From assembly GCA_964017185.1 (NCBI GenBank), contig OZ024879.1, forward strand, positions 23,935,456 through 23,999,455: DNA of 64,000 nucleotides. Direction: 5' to 3'. The notes beneath the pieces are model-generated. The model saw nothing but the letters and a program-made list of their open reading frames with translations, was not told the DNA's origin and searched no databases. The DNA comes from Rugalucina vietnamica. Its lineage: Eukaryota > Mollusca > Bivalvia > Lucinida > Lucinidae. Below, piece by piece: positions 1 through 14,134 of this stretch. Every line of letters begins with the position of its first letter. The stretch's first letter is position 1. Position numbers and translations under genes: made by a program.

Positions 1-3
1 TAA

Positions 4-226
4 TAAGCCACATCATGAGAAAACCATATTTTTGCCTATATGAAACCAAAGGTGCTGCAAAGTAACTGCAAAGCTGATCAGCGCCTTTGTTTTCACTACA
101 CAGATAATACTCTTCTTCTTAAATCCAAAATTTCAAGCTTCTAGCCTGCTTTGTGACTGTATAGGTTGGTTTGTGTCAGACCTGGTCGGAAATCCTGAAG
201 ACTGTTTTTCTCGCATTGCAGCTCAT
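4..226 (+). mobile_element. Palindromic MITE copy 1
   Basis: Family layout: AGCCACATCATGAGAAAACC end, a hairpin around AAGCTGATCAGCGCCTTTG, a body with CAAGCTTCTAGCCTGCTT and GTGTCAGACCTGGTCGGAAA, and an inverted GCAGCTCAT end. About 225 bp, no reading frame conserved among copies. Truncated left hairpin arm. Confidence 0.65.
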
Positions 227-635
227 AGGATGTGAAAAGTAATGTCTTTATTGACAGAACAACTTGTCCTAAAACCCTCGAGACTCAACCCCAGTGTGAT
301 ATGTGCAATTTAAAAACAGCTATAGATTGTGAATTTATAACAGAGACCATGTAGTTATCAATATAAATCAGAATTAACAGAATGTATACCAAGAGGGCAA
401 AAATGTTACATCTAAGTGGCTCAGGTGAATAGAAAGCCAATTGGCAAAAAGTTACAGTGGTAACAATCATAGTACAGCATTTTAGTACATATTGTATGTT
501 TATATCACAAATAGTCCTATTTAAATCTGGATTCAAATGTTTACATGATGAATATTTGAATTACATAAAATTTACTGCAAATGCATGTTTACATCATGAA
601 TATTCACAATATGTGGATATTATATTACATAAAAT

Positions 636-874
636 GAGCCGCGGCTTGAGAAAACCAGTCTTCAGGGTTTCCGACCAGGTCCAACACAAACCCAGGCTGT
701 ACAAGCACAGAAGATGACTAGAGACTGGAAATTTTGGATTTAGAAAGAAGAGTAATTGTACTATCCGAGTAGCAAAAACAAAGGCGCTGATCAGCTTCGC
801 AGTTACTGCGAAGCTGATCGGCGCTTTTGTGTTTGCATAGGCAAAAATCCGTCGTTTTTCTCATGACGTGGCTC
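636..874 (-). mobile_element. Palindromic MITE copy 2
   Basis: Nearly full length. Hairpin AGGCGCTGATCAGCTTCGCA / TGCGAAGCTGATCGGCGCTT, ends GAGCCGCGGCTTGAGAAAAC and ACGTGGCTC. Confidence 0.7.
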
Positions 875-927
875 CTATTATGCATGTTTACACTGCCAAT
901 ATTAAACATCATGCAAATTTAAATTAC

Positions 928-1137
928 CTGGATATATCCAGCTCTTCATCCCCCGTCTCTGTCTCCTTCACCGACAGATTGGTGGACAGGTTCGTATGCT
1001 GGGGTGTGTATGGCCGGGGTGTCTGCTGTTTCTTCTTACGCTGACTTTCTGGCCGGGAGTATGCAGAGGTCATCTCAGAGGTCACCATAGCTGACCTTGA
1101 CCTTTGATAGTCTTCTTCAAGGTCGGCCAATGCCATG
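928..1137 (-). CDS. CCDC60-like gene, exon 7 (last in window)
   Basis: 210 nt, acceptor TCTACTGTACAG, donor TCCAG|GTAATT, phase 2 at both ends, so the gene continues left of the window. Encodes MALADLEEDYQRSRSAM, a Ser/Thr-rich middle, a KKKQQ basic run, the RPYTPQH motif and an acidic end (TETGDEELDIS). RP-[FY]-TP-x-H followed by a Ser-rich stretch also occurs in remembered CCDC60, which strengthens the family call. Confidence 0.7.
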
Positions 1138-1810
1138 CTGTACAGTAGAAAGAAATCAATAAATATATAAAGATATTTTCTTTGGAAAATCATGTATGTA
1201 TAGCATCCAAAGATTGAAATCAAGCTGCACATTTACAAATTGCTCCGTTGCATTGCTTTATTTTCTATTCTCTTCCTGGGGCAGTTGTTTTTCATACTTG
1301 ACCATCAGTTGAACTTTTTGTAGGCATGTGATGACGAAATGAGTCATGAGAGAAAATGGCAGATACAACAGTCTCAAAAACGTTTTGAACCATACAATCC
1401 CAAAGGACACTTGTGCTTTTGAAAAATTTATACTTGTGTTAGCATTGCAATCAATTTATGTAAATAGCAAGTATCATCTAGCTGCACTTCCAACATGCTT
1501 TCATTTCATACAATGAAACTACATACACGGTAAATTTAGTTAGCGCAACTTCTCAAAGCCAGTAATGTTCTAGCCTGCTACAGAAACATTCATTTTTTTA
1601 TTATTAGCTGTAATATTCTACTTTGCTAGACAAAAACACTGCATACCAGTGGTCCAGTACTTACTGTTTCTTAACATATTTTGGTAGCCTTAAAACAGAC
1701 GCTAAACTATTAGATAATGTATAAGTACTCCTACCATAAGCCAGTATGCAATAATCTGTCAGATACAGGGTGCACATTGGGTATATCGGGCACAGTTAAA
1801 GACAAAACCA

Positions 1811-3447
1811 ACTAGAAATTGGCTGCAAGCAAGGCTTTCAGTATACCCCCCGCAAAATTATCTGAAGCTGGCCAATAACTTCCTAAGTCAAACATGCAGA
1901 AAATTTGCCAAAGATATTTTTTCAGCATTATAATTCTTCATGTACATCCTCAGCATGCCAGTCACATCTATATGATATTAAAAGTATATAGTAAAGCTTG
2001 AGGTTGATTTCACTGTATGCACTATGATCATTGTTTATCATGAGAAATGGTAAAAAATTGACTAAGTTAAATAAAGCTGTAAATTTGTCAAAAATTAACT
2101 TTTCAGCATGAAAATTATTCATGCACATCTAAAATATATCTGGAACAAATCTACAAAGAATTTAAAACAAACCCTGAAAGCCCTAAGAGGAGTTGATTTC
2201 ACAAAGTATGCACTATCCATCATTATTGTATACATACAATGGTCAAGAGATAACTATGTTGAAAAATGATGTAATTTGTCTAAAATCACTTTTTCAGTAT
2301 TATAATTATTCATGCACATCTTCAATATGTGTGGAACATGTCTGCAAAGTATTGAAAAGAAATACTGAAAGCCCTAGGAGGAGTTGATTTCACAAAGTAT
2401 GCACTACCAACCATTATTGTATATAAGCAATGGTCAAAAAATGGCTATGTTAAAAAATGCTGTAAATTTGTCAGAAATTAATTTTTCAGTATTATAATTC
2501 TTCATGCACATCTTCAATATGTGTGGAACATGTCTGCAAAGTATTGAAAAGAAATACTGAAAGCCCTTGTAGGAGTTGATTTCACAAAGTATGCACTACC
2601 AACCATTATTGTATATAAGCAATGGTCAAAAATTACTATGTTGAAAAATGCTGTAAATTTGTCAAAAATTATTTTTTCATCATTATAATTCTTCATGCAC
2701 ATCTTCAATATGTGTGAAACATGTCAGCAAAGTATTGAAAAGAAATACTGAAAGCCTTAGGAGAAGTTGATTTCACAAACTATGAACTACCAACCATTAT
2801 TGTATATAAGCAATGGTCAAAAATGGCTATGTTGAAAAATGCTGTAAATTTGTCAAAAATTATTTTTTCAGCATTATAATTCTTCATGCACATCTTCAAT
2901 ATGTGTGGAACATGTCTGCAAATTATTGAAAAGAAATACTGAAAGCCCTAGGAGGAGTTGATTTCACAAACTTTGCACTACCAACCATTGTTGAATATGG
3001 CAATTATCGAAAATTGGCTAAGTTCAAAATGCTGTAAATTTGTCAAAATTTATTTTTTCAGCATAATACTTCTTCATGCATATCTTCAATATCTCTGGCA
3101 CATATCTGCAAAGTATCAAAAGAGAATATTGAAAGCTGTAGGAGGAGTTGATTTCACAAAGTATTCACTATTAGCACTATTGCAAACATTCTATGTATAG
3201 GTTTAAAAAGTCCCATAACTCTTGCAAAACTGACCCTTTGGCCCCTAAATTCATATCACACATGTGTTGTCTAATGGTGCAGGTGTGTTGAAAATTTGAA
3301 GAACATAGAGCAAAAACTACTTAAGTTATTCAGCAAAGATGTCAAAATGTTGACGGAATGACGGAATCACGGAATTACGGAATCACGGAATCACGGACAG
3401 GCTGAAAACAGTATACCCCCCTAAAACTTCGTTTTGCGGGGGGTATA
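1811..3447 (-). mobile_element. HINE/Helentron-like element with core tandem repeats, copy A (intron 6)
   Basis: One end carries CTAG with the inner inverted repeat TATACCCCCCGCAAAA about 30 bp inside. The other ends TTTTGCGGGGGGTATA within a hairpin. Between them are about eight imperfect units of about 175 bp (for example GGAGTTGATTTCACAAAGTA, TTCATGCACATCTTCAAT) and a CGGAATGACGGAATCA run. This layout matches non-autonomous rolling-circle elements (HINE, bivalve pearl-like). Orientation is inferred from CTAG being the 3' end. No coding capacity. Confidence 0.6.
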
Positions 3448-3448
3448 A

Positions 3449-3650
3449 CAATTTGGGTTTCCTACTAGGTCTGACACAAATCAGCCTGTACAGTCACAGC
3501 TTGAAATTTTGGATTTAAGTATAAGAGGGATTCTACTATCCGTGTAGCGAAAACAAAGGCACTGATCAGCTTCCCGGTTACCGCGAAGCTGGTCTGCGCC
3601 TTTGTTTTTGCCTATGCAGAAAGTTGGTTTTCCCATGTGGTGGCTCATTT
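3449..3650 (-). mobile_element. Palindromic MITE copy 3
   Basis: Same family, directly abutting the HINE-like copy A. The hairpin arm is diverged (GATCAGCTTCCCGGTTACCG). Confidence 0.6.
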
Positions 3651-3747
3651 ATAAAAAAAAAAATAATATAAAACTGTTTGGTGACTGTAAAAGGTTCAGT
3701 GGGTACCTAATCCTTAAAGTCTTGGTCAAATCACACATCGTACATAC

Positions 3748-3888
3748 CCTGAGAAAGTGACAAGTTCTGGTTCCCGTTCTGGGCTCCCCTCTGACCCTGT
3801 CTCATCATCCACAATACCCAGCTCCTCATCTGTGTCACCCGCGGGGCCCTGGGTCAGGAATGTGGGCGGGGCTAGTGGTACCATGTAA
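3748..3888 (-). CDS. CCDC60-like gene, exon 6
   Basis: 141 nt, acceptor ATTTTGTAG, donor GG|GTATGT, phase 2 at both ends. Encodes a proline-rich start (MVPLAPPTFLTQGPAG), then a strongly acidic, probably disordered stretch (DTDEELGIVDDETGSEGS). Its GC content is clearly higher than that of the flanking introns. Confidence 0.65.
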
Positions 3889-4280
3889 CTACAAAATACA
3901 AAGTGTTTGGTAAAATACTGTGTTTAAACCAGAAAAATTCAGATAAATGTGTGCACAAGTATCTTCACTTTCTTAGCTGCAGTTTATTCAAAATCTAAAA
4001 CTTTGGCCAGCACAATGTTCATCAATTATCAATCAAGCAGGAATAGGCTGAATAGCCACAGTGTGACACTTAGGAATGCAGCACCTCATCAAATGCATGG
4101 ATTTTATAAGTTTATGAGAAATACTAGTAACAAGCAATTTCCTAATAAAAATTTCCTAAGGACAAAATTAATGGCACTAGAAAATTGCATTTCATGACAA
4201 AGTCTTCATGAAAGACAATGTATCAAATGTAGGGGTAGATCACAAGTCAGCTTCAAACTAAATCGGACATGCTACCCACC

Positions 4281-4400
4281 ATGTCCCGAGGGTATAAAAG
4301 TTTTTTCATGCTCAACTCAGCTGAGACTAAAATTTATCCTGCTCATAAATGTTAAAATGCCAACAATTGTTGGCATTTTAACATTTATGAACAGGATAAA
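4281..4400. mobile_element. Foldback element of the CTCAGCTGAG family
   Basis: TCCCGAGGGTATAAAAGTTT, CATGCTCAACTCAGCTGAG, then a hairpin TTAAAATGCCAACAATTG / TTGGCATTTTAACATTTATG. It abuts the outer nested HINE-like element. Confidence 0.5.
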
Positions 4401-7400
4401 CTAGAAATTGGCTGCAAGCAAGGCTTTCAGTATACCCCCCGCAAAATTATATGAAGCTGGCCAATAACTTCCTAAGTCAAACATGCAGAAAATGTGTCAA
4501 AGATATCTTTTCAGCATTATAATCCTTCATGTACATCCCCAGTATGCCAGTCACATCTATAAGATATCAAAAGAATATATTGAAAGCTTGAGGTTGATTT
4601 CACTGTTAGCACTATGATCATTGTTTATCATGAGAAATGGTAAAAATTGGCTAAGTTAAATAAAAGCTATAAATTTGTCAAAAACTAGAAATTGGCTGCA
4701 AGCAAGGCTTTCAGTATACCCCCCGCAAAATTATCTAAGGCCAATAACTTCCTTTAAGTCAAACATGCAAAACATTTGTCAAAAATATCTTTTCAGCATT
4801 ATAATCCTTCATGAAAATCCTCCGTATGTCTGACTCATGTCTGTAAGGTATTAAATAATATACTGAAAGCTCAGGGAGTAAAATTATTGTTGATTTCACT
4901 GTACACTGTTGATCATTATTTATCATGAGAAATGGTCAAAAATTGGCTATGCTAAAAAAAAAGCTGTAAATTTGTCAAAAATAAATTATTCAGCATAAGA
5001 ATTATTCATGCACATCTGAAATATATCTGGAACAAGTGTGCAAAGAATTCAAATGAAACAATGAAAGCACTAGGAGGACTTGATTTCATAAAGTATGCTC
5101 TACCAGCCGTATTGTATATTAGCGATGGTTGAAAAATGTCTAAGTTGAAAAATCCTGTAAATTTGTCAAAAATTATTTTTTCACCAATAAAATTCTTTAT
5201 GCACATCTTCAATATGTCTGTAACATGTCTGCAAAGTATTGAAAAGAATTACTGAAAGCCCCAGGAGGAGTTGGATTTCACAAAGTATGTACTATCAACC
5301 ATAATTGAATATAAGCAGAAATGGTCAAAATTGGCTAAGTTTAAAAAGCTGTAAATTTGTCAAAACTAAAATTTTCAGCATAAAAATTCTTCATGCACAT
5401 CTTCAATATATCTGGAACAAATCTGCAAAGAATTAAAAAGAAACAATGAAAGCCCTAGGAGGAGTTGATTTCACAAAGTATGCACTTCCAACCATTATTG
5501 TATGTAAGCAATAGTCGAAAAATGGCTAAGTTAAAAAATGCTGTAAATTTGTCAAAAACTATTTTTTCAGCATTATAATTCTTCATGCACATCTTCAATA
5601 TGTCTGTAACATGTCTGCAAAGTACTGAAAAGAAATACTGAAAGCCCTAGGAGGAGTTGATTTCACAAAGTATGTATGTAAGCAATAGTCGAAAAATGCC
5701 AAAGTTAAAAAATGCTGTAAATTTGTCAAAAATTATTTTTTTCAGCATTATAATTCTTCATGCACATCTTCAATATGTCTATAACATGTCTGCAAAGTAC
5801 TGAAAAGAAATACTGAAAGCCCTAGGAGGAGTTGATTTCACAAAGTATGTATGTAAGCAATAGTCGAAAAATGGCAAAGTTAAAAAATGCTGTAAATTTG
5901 TCAAAAATTATTTTTTCAGCATTATAATTCTTCATGCACATCTTCAATATGTCTGTAACATGTCTGCAAAGTACTGAAAAGAAACACTGAAAGCCCTAGG
6001 AGGAGTTGATTTCACAAAGTATGCACTACCAACCATTATTGAATATAAGCAATTATAGAAAAATTTGCTAAGTTAAAAATGCTGTAAATTTGTCAAAAAT
6101 GATTTTTTCAGCATGACAATTGTTCATGCACATCTGCAATATATCTGAAACATATCAGCAAAATATTAAAAGGAAACATTGAAAGCTGTAAGAGGAGTTG
6201 ATTTCACAAAGTATGTACTTTCAGTACTATGGCAAACATGTTATAGGAAGACTTAAAAAGTCCCATAACTCTTGCAATACTGACCCTTTGGCCCCTAAAT
6301 TCATACCACACATGTATTGTCTGATGGTGCAAGTGTGGTGAAAATTTGAAACAAATCAGGCAAAAGCTACTCAAGTTATTCAGCAAAGATGTCCAAATGT
6401 TGACGGAATGACGGAATGACGGAATCACGGAGTCACGGAATCACGGAATGACGGACAGGCTGAAAACAGTATACCCCCCTAAAACTTCGTTTTGCGGGGG
6501 GTATAATTAAATTTTCAGCATGAAAATTATTCCTGCACATCTAAAATACATCTGGAACAAATCTACAAAGAATTTAAAAGAAACACTGAAAGCCCTAAGA
6601 GGAGTTGATTTCACAAAGTATGCACTACCAACCATTATTGTATATATGCAATGGTAAAAAAATGGCTATGTTGAAAAATGATGTAAATTTGCCAAATATC
6701 ACTTTTTCAGTATTATAATTATTCATGCACATCTTCAATATGTGTGGAACATGTCTGCAAAGTATTGAAAAGAAATACTGAAAGCCCTAGGAGGAGTTGA
6801 TTTCACAAAACATTATTGTATATAAGCAATGGTCAAAAATGGCTATGTTAAAAAATGCTGTAAATTTGTCAAAAATTATTTTTTCAGTATTATAATTCTT
6901 CATGCACATCTTCAATATGTGAGGAACATGTCTGGAAAGTATTGAAAAGAACTAGAAATTGGCTGCAAGCAAGGCTTTCAGTATACCCCCCGCAAAATTA
7001 TCTGAAGCTGGCCAATAACTTCCTAAGTCAAACATGCAGAAAATTTGTCAAAGATATCTTTTCAGCATTATAATCCTTCATGTACATACCCAGTATGCCA
7101 GTCACATCTATAAGATATTAAAAGAATATATTGAAAGCTTGAGGTTGATTTCACTGTATGCACTATGATCATTGTTTATCATGAGAAATGGTAAAAATTG
7201 GCCAAGTTAAATAAAAGCTGTAAGTTTGTCAAAAATTAAATTTTCAGCATGAAGATTATTCATGCACATCTAAAATATATCTGGAACAAATCTACAAAGA
7301 ATCTAAAAGAAACATTGAAAGCCCTAGGAGGAGTTGATTTCACAAAGTATGCACTACCAACCATTATTGTATATAAGCAATGGTCAAGAAATGGCTATGT

Positions 7401-10400
7401 TGAAAAATGATGTAAATTTGTCAAATATCACTTTTTCAGTATTATAATTATTCATGCACATCTTCAATATGTGTGGAACATGTCTGCAAAGTATTGAAAA
7501 GAAATACTGAAAGCCCTAGGAGGAGTTGATTTCACAAACCATCATTGTATATAAGCAATGGTCAAAAAATGGCTATGTTAAAAAATGCTGTAAATTTGTC
7601 AAAAATTAATTTTTCAGTATTATAATTCTTCATGCACATCTTCAATATGTGAGAAAGATGTCTGCAAAGTATCAAAAAGAAATACTGAAAGCCCTTGGAG
7701 GAGTTGATTTCACAAAATGTGCACTACCAACCATTTTTGTATATAAGCAATGGTCAAAAAATGGCTATGTTGAAAAATGCTGTAAATTTGTCAAAAATTA
7801 TTTTTTCAGCATTATAATTCTTCATGCACATCTTCAATATGTGTGGAACATGTCTGCAAAGTATTGAAAAGAAATACTGAAAGCCCTAGGAGGAGTTGAT
7901 TTCACAAAATATGCACTACCAACCATTATTGTTTAAGCGATGGTCAAAAAATGGCTATGTTAAAAAATGCTGTAAATTTGTCAAAAATTATTTTTTCAGC
8001 ATTATAATTCTTCATGCACATCTTCAATATGTGTGGAACATGTCTGCAAAGTATTGAAAAGAAATACTGAAAGCCCTAGGAGAAGTTGATTTCACAAACT
8101 ATGAACTACCAATCATTATTGTATATAAGCAATGGTCAAAAAATGGCTATGTTGAAAAATGCTGTAAATTTGTCAAAAATTATTTTTTCAGCATTATAAT
8201 TCTTCATGCACATCTTCAATATGTGTGGAACATGTCTGCAAAGTATTGAAAAGAAATACTGAAAGCCCTAGGAGGAGTTGATTTCACAAACTATGCACTA
8301 CCAACCATTATTGAATATGGCAATTATCGAAAATTGGCTAAGTTCAAAATGCTGTAAATTTGTCAAAATTCATTTTTTTCAGCATAATACTTCTTCATGC
8401 ATATCTTCAATATCTCTGGCACATATCTGCTAAGTATCAAAAGAGAATATTGAAAGCTGTAGGAGGAGTTGATTTCACAAAGTATGCACTATTAGCACTA
8501 TGGCAAACATTCTATGTATAGGCTTAAAAAGTCCCATAACTCTTGCAAAACTGACCCTTTGGCCCCTAAATTCATACCACACATGTGTTGTCTTATGGTG
8601 CAGGTGTGTTGAAAATCTAAAGAACATCGGGCAAAAACTACTTAAGTTATTCAGCAAAGATGTCAAAATGTTGACGGAATGACGGAATCACGGAATCACG
8701 GACAGACTGAAAACAGTATACCCCCCTAAAACTTCGTTTTGCGGGGGGTATAAATACTGAAAGCCCTAGGAGGAGTTGATTTCACAAAGTATGCACTACC
8801 AACCATTACTGTATATAAGCAATGGTCAAAAAATGGCTATGTTGAAAAATGCTGTAAATTTGTCAAAAATTATTTTTTCAGTATTATAATTCTTCATGCA
8901 CATCTTCAATATGTGAGGAACATGTCTGCAAAGTATTGAAAAGAAATACTGAAAGCCCTTGGAGATGTTGATTTCACAAAGTATGCTCTACCAACCATTA
9001 CTGTATATAAGCAATGGTCAAAAAATGGCTATGTTGAAAAAATGCTGTAAATTTGTCAAAAATTATTTTTTTTCAGCATTATAATTCTTCATGCACATCT
9101 TCAATATGTGTGGAACATGTCTGCAAAGTATTGAAAAGAAATACTGAAAGTCCTAGGAGGAGTTGATTTCACAAAATATGCACTACCAACCATTGTTGTA
9201 TAAGCAATGGTCAAAAAATGGCTATGTTAAAAAATGCTGTAAATTTGACAAAAATTATTTTTTCAGCATTATAATTCTTCATGCACATTTTCAATATGTG
9301 TGGAACATGTCTGCAAAGTATTGAAAAGAAATACTGAAAGTCCTAGGAGGAGTAGATTTCACAAACTATGAACTACCAACCATTATTGTATATAAGCAAT
9401 GGTCAAGAAATGGCTATGTTGAAAAATAATGTAAATTTGTCAAAAATTATATTTTCAGCATTATAATTCTTCATGCACATCTTCAATATGTGTGGAACAT
9501 GTCTGCAAAGTATTGAAAAGAAATACTGAAAGCCCTAGGAGGAGTTGATTTCACAAACTATGCACTACCAACCATTATTGAATATGGCAATTATCGAAAA
9601 TTGGCTAAGTTCAAAATGCTGTAAATTTGTCAAAATTCATTTTTTCAGCATAATACTTCTTCATGCATATCTTCAATATATCTGGCACATATCTGCAAAG
9701 TATCAAAAGAGAATATTGAAAGCTGTAGGAGGAGGAGTTGATTTCACAAAGTATGCACTATTAGCACTATGGCACATGTTCTATGTATAGGTTTAAAAAG
9801 TCCCATAACTCTTGCAAAACTGACCCTTTGGCCCCTAAATTCATATCAGACATGTGTTGTCTAATGGTGCAGGTGTGTTGAAAATTTAAAGAACATCGGG
9901 CAAAAACTACTTAAGTTATTCAGCAAAGATGTCAAAATGTTGACGGAATGACGGAATTACAGACAGGCTGAAAACAGTATACCCCCCTAAAACTTCGTTT
10001 TGCGGGGGGTATAAAAATGGCTATGTTGAAAAATGCTGTTAATTTGTCAAAAATTATTTTTTCAGCATTATAATTCTTCATGCACATCTTCAATGTGTGT
10101 GGAACATATCTGCAAAGTATTGAAAAGAAATACTGAAAGCCCTAGGAGGAGTTGATTTCACAAAATATGCACTACCAACCATTATTGTTTAAGCAATGGT
10201 CAAAAAGTGGCTATGTTAAAAAATGCTGTAAATTTGTCAAAAATTATTTTTTCAGTATTATAATTCTTCATGCACATCTTCAATATGTGTGGAACATGTC
10301 TGCAAAGTATTGAAAAGAAATACTGAAAGCCCTAGGAGAAGTTGATTTCACAAACTATGAACTACCGATCATTATTGTATATAAGCAATGGTCAAAAAAT

Positions 10401-11007
10401 GGCTATGTTGAAAAATGCTGTAAATTTGTCAAAAATTATTTTTTCAGCATTATAATTCTTCATGCACATCTTCAATATGTGTGGAACATGTCTGCAAAGT
10501 ATTGAAAAGAAATACTGAAAGCCCTAGGAGGAGTTGATTTCACAAACTATGCACTACCAACCATTATTGAATATGGCAATTATCGAAAATTGGCTAAGTT
10601 CAAAATGCTGTAAATTTGTCAAAATTCATTTTTTCAGCATAATACTTCTTCATGCATATCTTCAATATATCTGGCACATATCTGCAAAGTATCAAAAGAG
10701 AATACTGAAAGCTGTAGGAGGAGTTGATTTCACAAAGTATGCACTATTAGCACAATGGCAAACATTCTATGTATAGGTTTAAAAAGTCCCATAACTCTTG
10801 CAAAACTGACCCTTTGGCCCCTAAATTCATACCACACATGTGTTGTCTTATGGTGCAGGTGTGTTGAAAATTTAAAGAACATCGGGCAAAAACTACTTAA
10901 GTTATTCAGCAAAGATGTCAAAATGTTGACGGAATGACGGAATCACGGAATTACGGACAGACTGAAAACAGTATACCCCCCTAAAACTTCGTTTTGCGGG
11001 GGGTATA
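4401..11007 (-). mobile_element. Nested complex of HINE-like elements (intron 5)
   Basis: One outer element opens at 4401. A second opens at 4685 and closes at 6505. A third opens at 6952 and closes at 8752. Further closing ends lie at 10013 and 11007. The host repeat unit is cleanly resumed after each close: GTCAAAA before 4685 continues as ATTAAATTTT after 6505, and TTGAAAAG before 6952 continues as AAATACTGAAAG after 8752. There are three starts and four ends, so one start has been lost. Core units of about 175 bp fill the whole tract. Confidence 0.6.
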
Positions 11008-11176
11008 ATTACTAGATTTTGAGTTTTGAACCTGAATTTTCCACTAATTCTGACTATTTCAACATTCATGAGCAGTTGATATTCCATGCTCAGCTGAGCT
11101 GAGCTTGAAAAAAGTTTATAACCTCGGGGCTAGGAATGTTGCCCAACCTTTAGTCAGAATGACTCTACAGGCTTAC

Positions 11177-11301
11177 TTGGTGAGGTCGACATCATTTTCT
11201 ATTTCATCATCTGTCTCATCTTCACTCTCAGTCTTAGGAGGCTGAAACTCATTACGCTGCAATTCTCGCTTTCTCTTCAGTGCTAACTCAGTTGCTGCTT
11301 T
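11177..11301 (-). CDS. CCDC60-like gene, exon 5
   Basis: 125 nt, acceptor CTTTACAG, donor GTAAGC, phase 0 in and 2 out. Encodes a Lys/Arg-rich helix (AATELALKRKRELQRNEFQP), then an acidic tract (TESEDETDDEIENDVD). The RN-x-FQP motif aligns with my recollection of human CCDC60. A 3.9-kb transposable element begins only 37 bp upstream of the acceptor in transcript sense. Confidence 0.7.
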
Positions 11302-11719
11302 CTGTAAAGTACCGATATGCATACAGATTTTTCCTTAGGGCTTTTCCAGGAAAATTTACCTGGGAGACACGGAACTGAACCGAATTTTTTTCATCGTGGT
11401 GGTGGGTGTTCAGACAGTTTCAGTTTCCTTGGTCGTCGGGGTCGTTGATATTTCAATTTCCTGGGTGGTAGGGTTAATTCCGAGATGGATTTATTTCTGG
11501 TGGGTCAGTTAAGCCACAAATAAACTCATTTTCATGTTAAATATCAGGTTTTTATTCCCGAAAACGACTTCGTTTGTATTTTGTATTAAAGGTAAACAAT
11601 GTGGAGCGTTTGTTTGTTCCGCGCCGAACGGCGTTACGGTTTACCGATTTTTTTGGAATCCCAGTCGTTTCTCCCCGGGTCGTTTTCCCCTTGTTTTAGG
11701 GGTGGGTCGTTTCGCCCTT

Positions 11720-11772
11720 AGAAGGTAAGTCGCTGGATGGATGGATGGTGGATGGATGGCTGGATGGGTGGC
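11720..11772. repeat. GGAT-rich microsatellite
   Basis: Imperfect GGAT repeats (GGATGGATGGATGGTGGATG) within the 3.9-kb element. The surrounding 11.8-14.1 kb is AT-rich unique DNA in which I see no gene. Confidence 0.7.
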
Positions 11773-14134
11773 TTGCAAGCGCATGATTCAATTAATTAGC
11801 CAATAATTGATTGTGCACTTCAAAGACCACAGCTTGTTTTGATAATTAATTATTCACTTCAGACCCGTTAGAACGCGCTGGTCGGGGTCCACAAGTCGCA
11901 TGCGCGTTATAGGTGAGGCGCGTAATGCAAATCTACTGAGTCGGACCAGGCTGATCGCAGTTTCTGTAGTGTATTGGTGGGTGGGGAACCTATACGACGT
12001 GTGTATTGGCTTAACCGAGCTTGGTGGTTTATCGCAGAGTCCTTGTAAAATGGAATAAAAAAAAGTGAAGTATTGCGTGTTCCACAGTTTTATCAGTTAA
12101 AAACGATCTACAATGATTAAATTTGTTGTTGTTGTATTGTAGAGTTCTGCCTTTGACTTATTGGCGCACCCGGATATTTAACGCGGACAATAGTCTTTTG
12201 CCGATACCGTATTTACAGTTATTTTAATTCGCCTTTCTTAATTGAAATTTCTGATCGGATAGAATTATACAAGATATAGGTTCCCCAATGCTTAGACAAT
12301 CTTTGGTTTGTGTTGCCGTCGAAAATGAGCAACGTTGCGTAACAGGTGTCATCAATAGCCTACAGCAACCTGTGTTTACGGTCTCGTTACGGTCTATCGA
12401 TAATCCCCTAGCTCATTGGGCTTATTTTCACAACTTTTATGGCTTATCTTAAGAAAACAATGTGTCATCCACGCTTCGCGAACGGTAGACTAGCAAACGT
12501 CCAAGAAATAATAATAAAAAAAGTTTTTAATATTAAGAATGAAATTTAGCTTACTGATAGTGATAACAAAAATCTCTAAAGCTAAAATTTCTTGGACTAG
12601 TAAAGTCCAGAGAGCATTGATGTAATCAATTTAGATAGCTATCATTTCTAACGGTCCTTCCAGCTGTAAATGTTTATCCGTTAAGATAAGCCTGGCTGCT
12701 GTAATGATGTGTGGGGAATCAAATTACCATCAGATCTTCGAAGAAAGTTTAATAGATGTGAGGCAGCATGTTACCTGCATGTTAATTTTCACCAGTCAAA
12801 GAAAATAAAATTGAAGAAACTGACATTTTAACATTTTTAATATCATACTTTACTATTTTGATAAGCACAAAATATTAATGGGAATGGGAATGAAAAATGG
12901 ATAAATCTTTCTGGATTGGGCATGCTCAGTCTAACAATATTCCGTACAGTCATGCAGGCCCATTAATATGCATATGATTTTTGTGCATATGATTTTTGTG
13001 CACATGTACCAATAGACAAGTATATATTTGTAAGCTTGAACATATTTTTCTCCGCCTATGTGCACAAAAAGTCATAAACATGTGGCAGGAGAGCATGCGC
13101 TCAACTTCCTTTCCCCCATGGGAACGAGGGCATCTTGTAAAACGTATTCTTTCATAATCATAGTTTTCCATTATCAAATAATTATTTTGGTACATAAGGA
13201 CATACATGAACATTACCAGTAACAAACATGGCTTGCAAGATTTTCCAGAGACACACATTATTAAATGAAAATGCAACAATGCGCTGAGCATGTACAGTGC
13301 AATTTATTTCACATTCGTTAATATTAGAGAGTTCCAATCAATCAAACCATAAATGTTGGTTCGGAGCATATTTTTTTCACAAAGACTGACTTAGAAATGC
13401 GCTTCTTTTTTCTAAAACAAATTATACAGACAAGAATTTATATCACATAACTTCTATGTGCAAATTCCCTTCCTTGTAATGTTCAGTGCAGTTTATTCAA
13501 TCCATATGTAGCAAGCTCTATCTGTATTCATTATAAAATAAATTCCAGCATTATTACAACTTGCTGCATATAATTTTAACAATTTTCTAAACAATGACAG
13601 ATACAGATTACCTGGGATGTAAGCTACAATCAGCTGGATCATTAATATTACATGTGTAACTAATCTGACCTGGGGTTATGAACTCTTAACAGACTCCTTA
13701 TCAAAATAAAAATTAAGAACCGGCTAGAATCATGGTTGGTAGTAAAATGGAATGAACCAGTCTCAGAGATTTTAGCAGGTTCAATAAATAGGTTCAAGCA
13801 TCTGACAGGGCTTATAGTAGTGAGATTTCTTTATCTCTGAGACTGATGCCAGTCTACGCGAACGGTGGATTGTGTAAGTCTAAAAATTACTGACATGGCA
13901 ATTATCACTCTTGAATATACACGCAGCCGACACGGTTCCTAAACACATTATGCTTTCTATAAGAAAACCTGTTCTTTCAGTTTTAAATATGCAAAAGATA
14001 ATTAACATTAATTGTTCTCAATGTATAATATAGAGAAACTGTTAGAAAATAGCACCTTGGCAAACGCCTGACAACTGCTTTTAATTTTTTTCTCTCGAGT
14101 ACCATAAAGAGAAACTGTAAGAAAACTGAACCAA

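Noticed and set aside
2193..10937. Many 60-80 codon frames with similar peptides on both strands
   Set aside because: They follow the roughly 175-bp core repeat, are not conserved in frame among units, and overlap each other on opposite strands.
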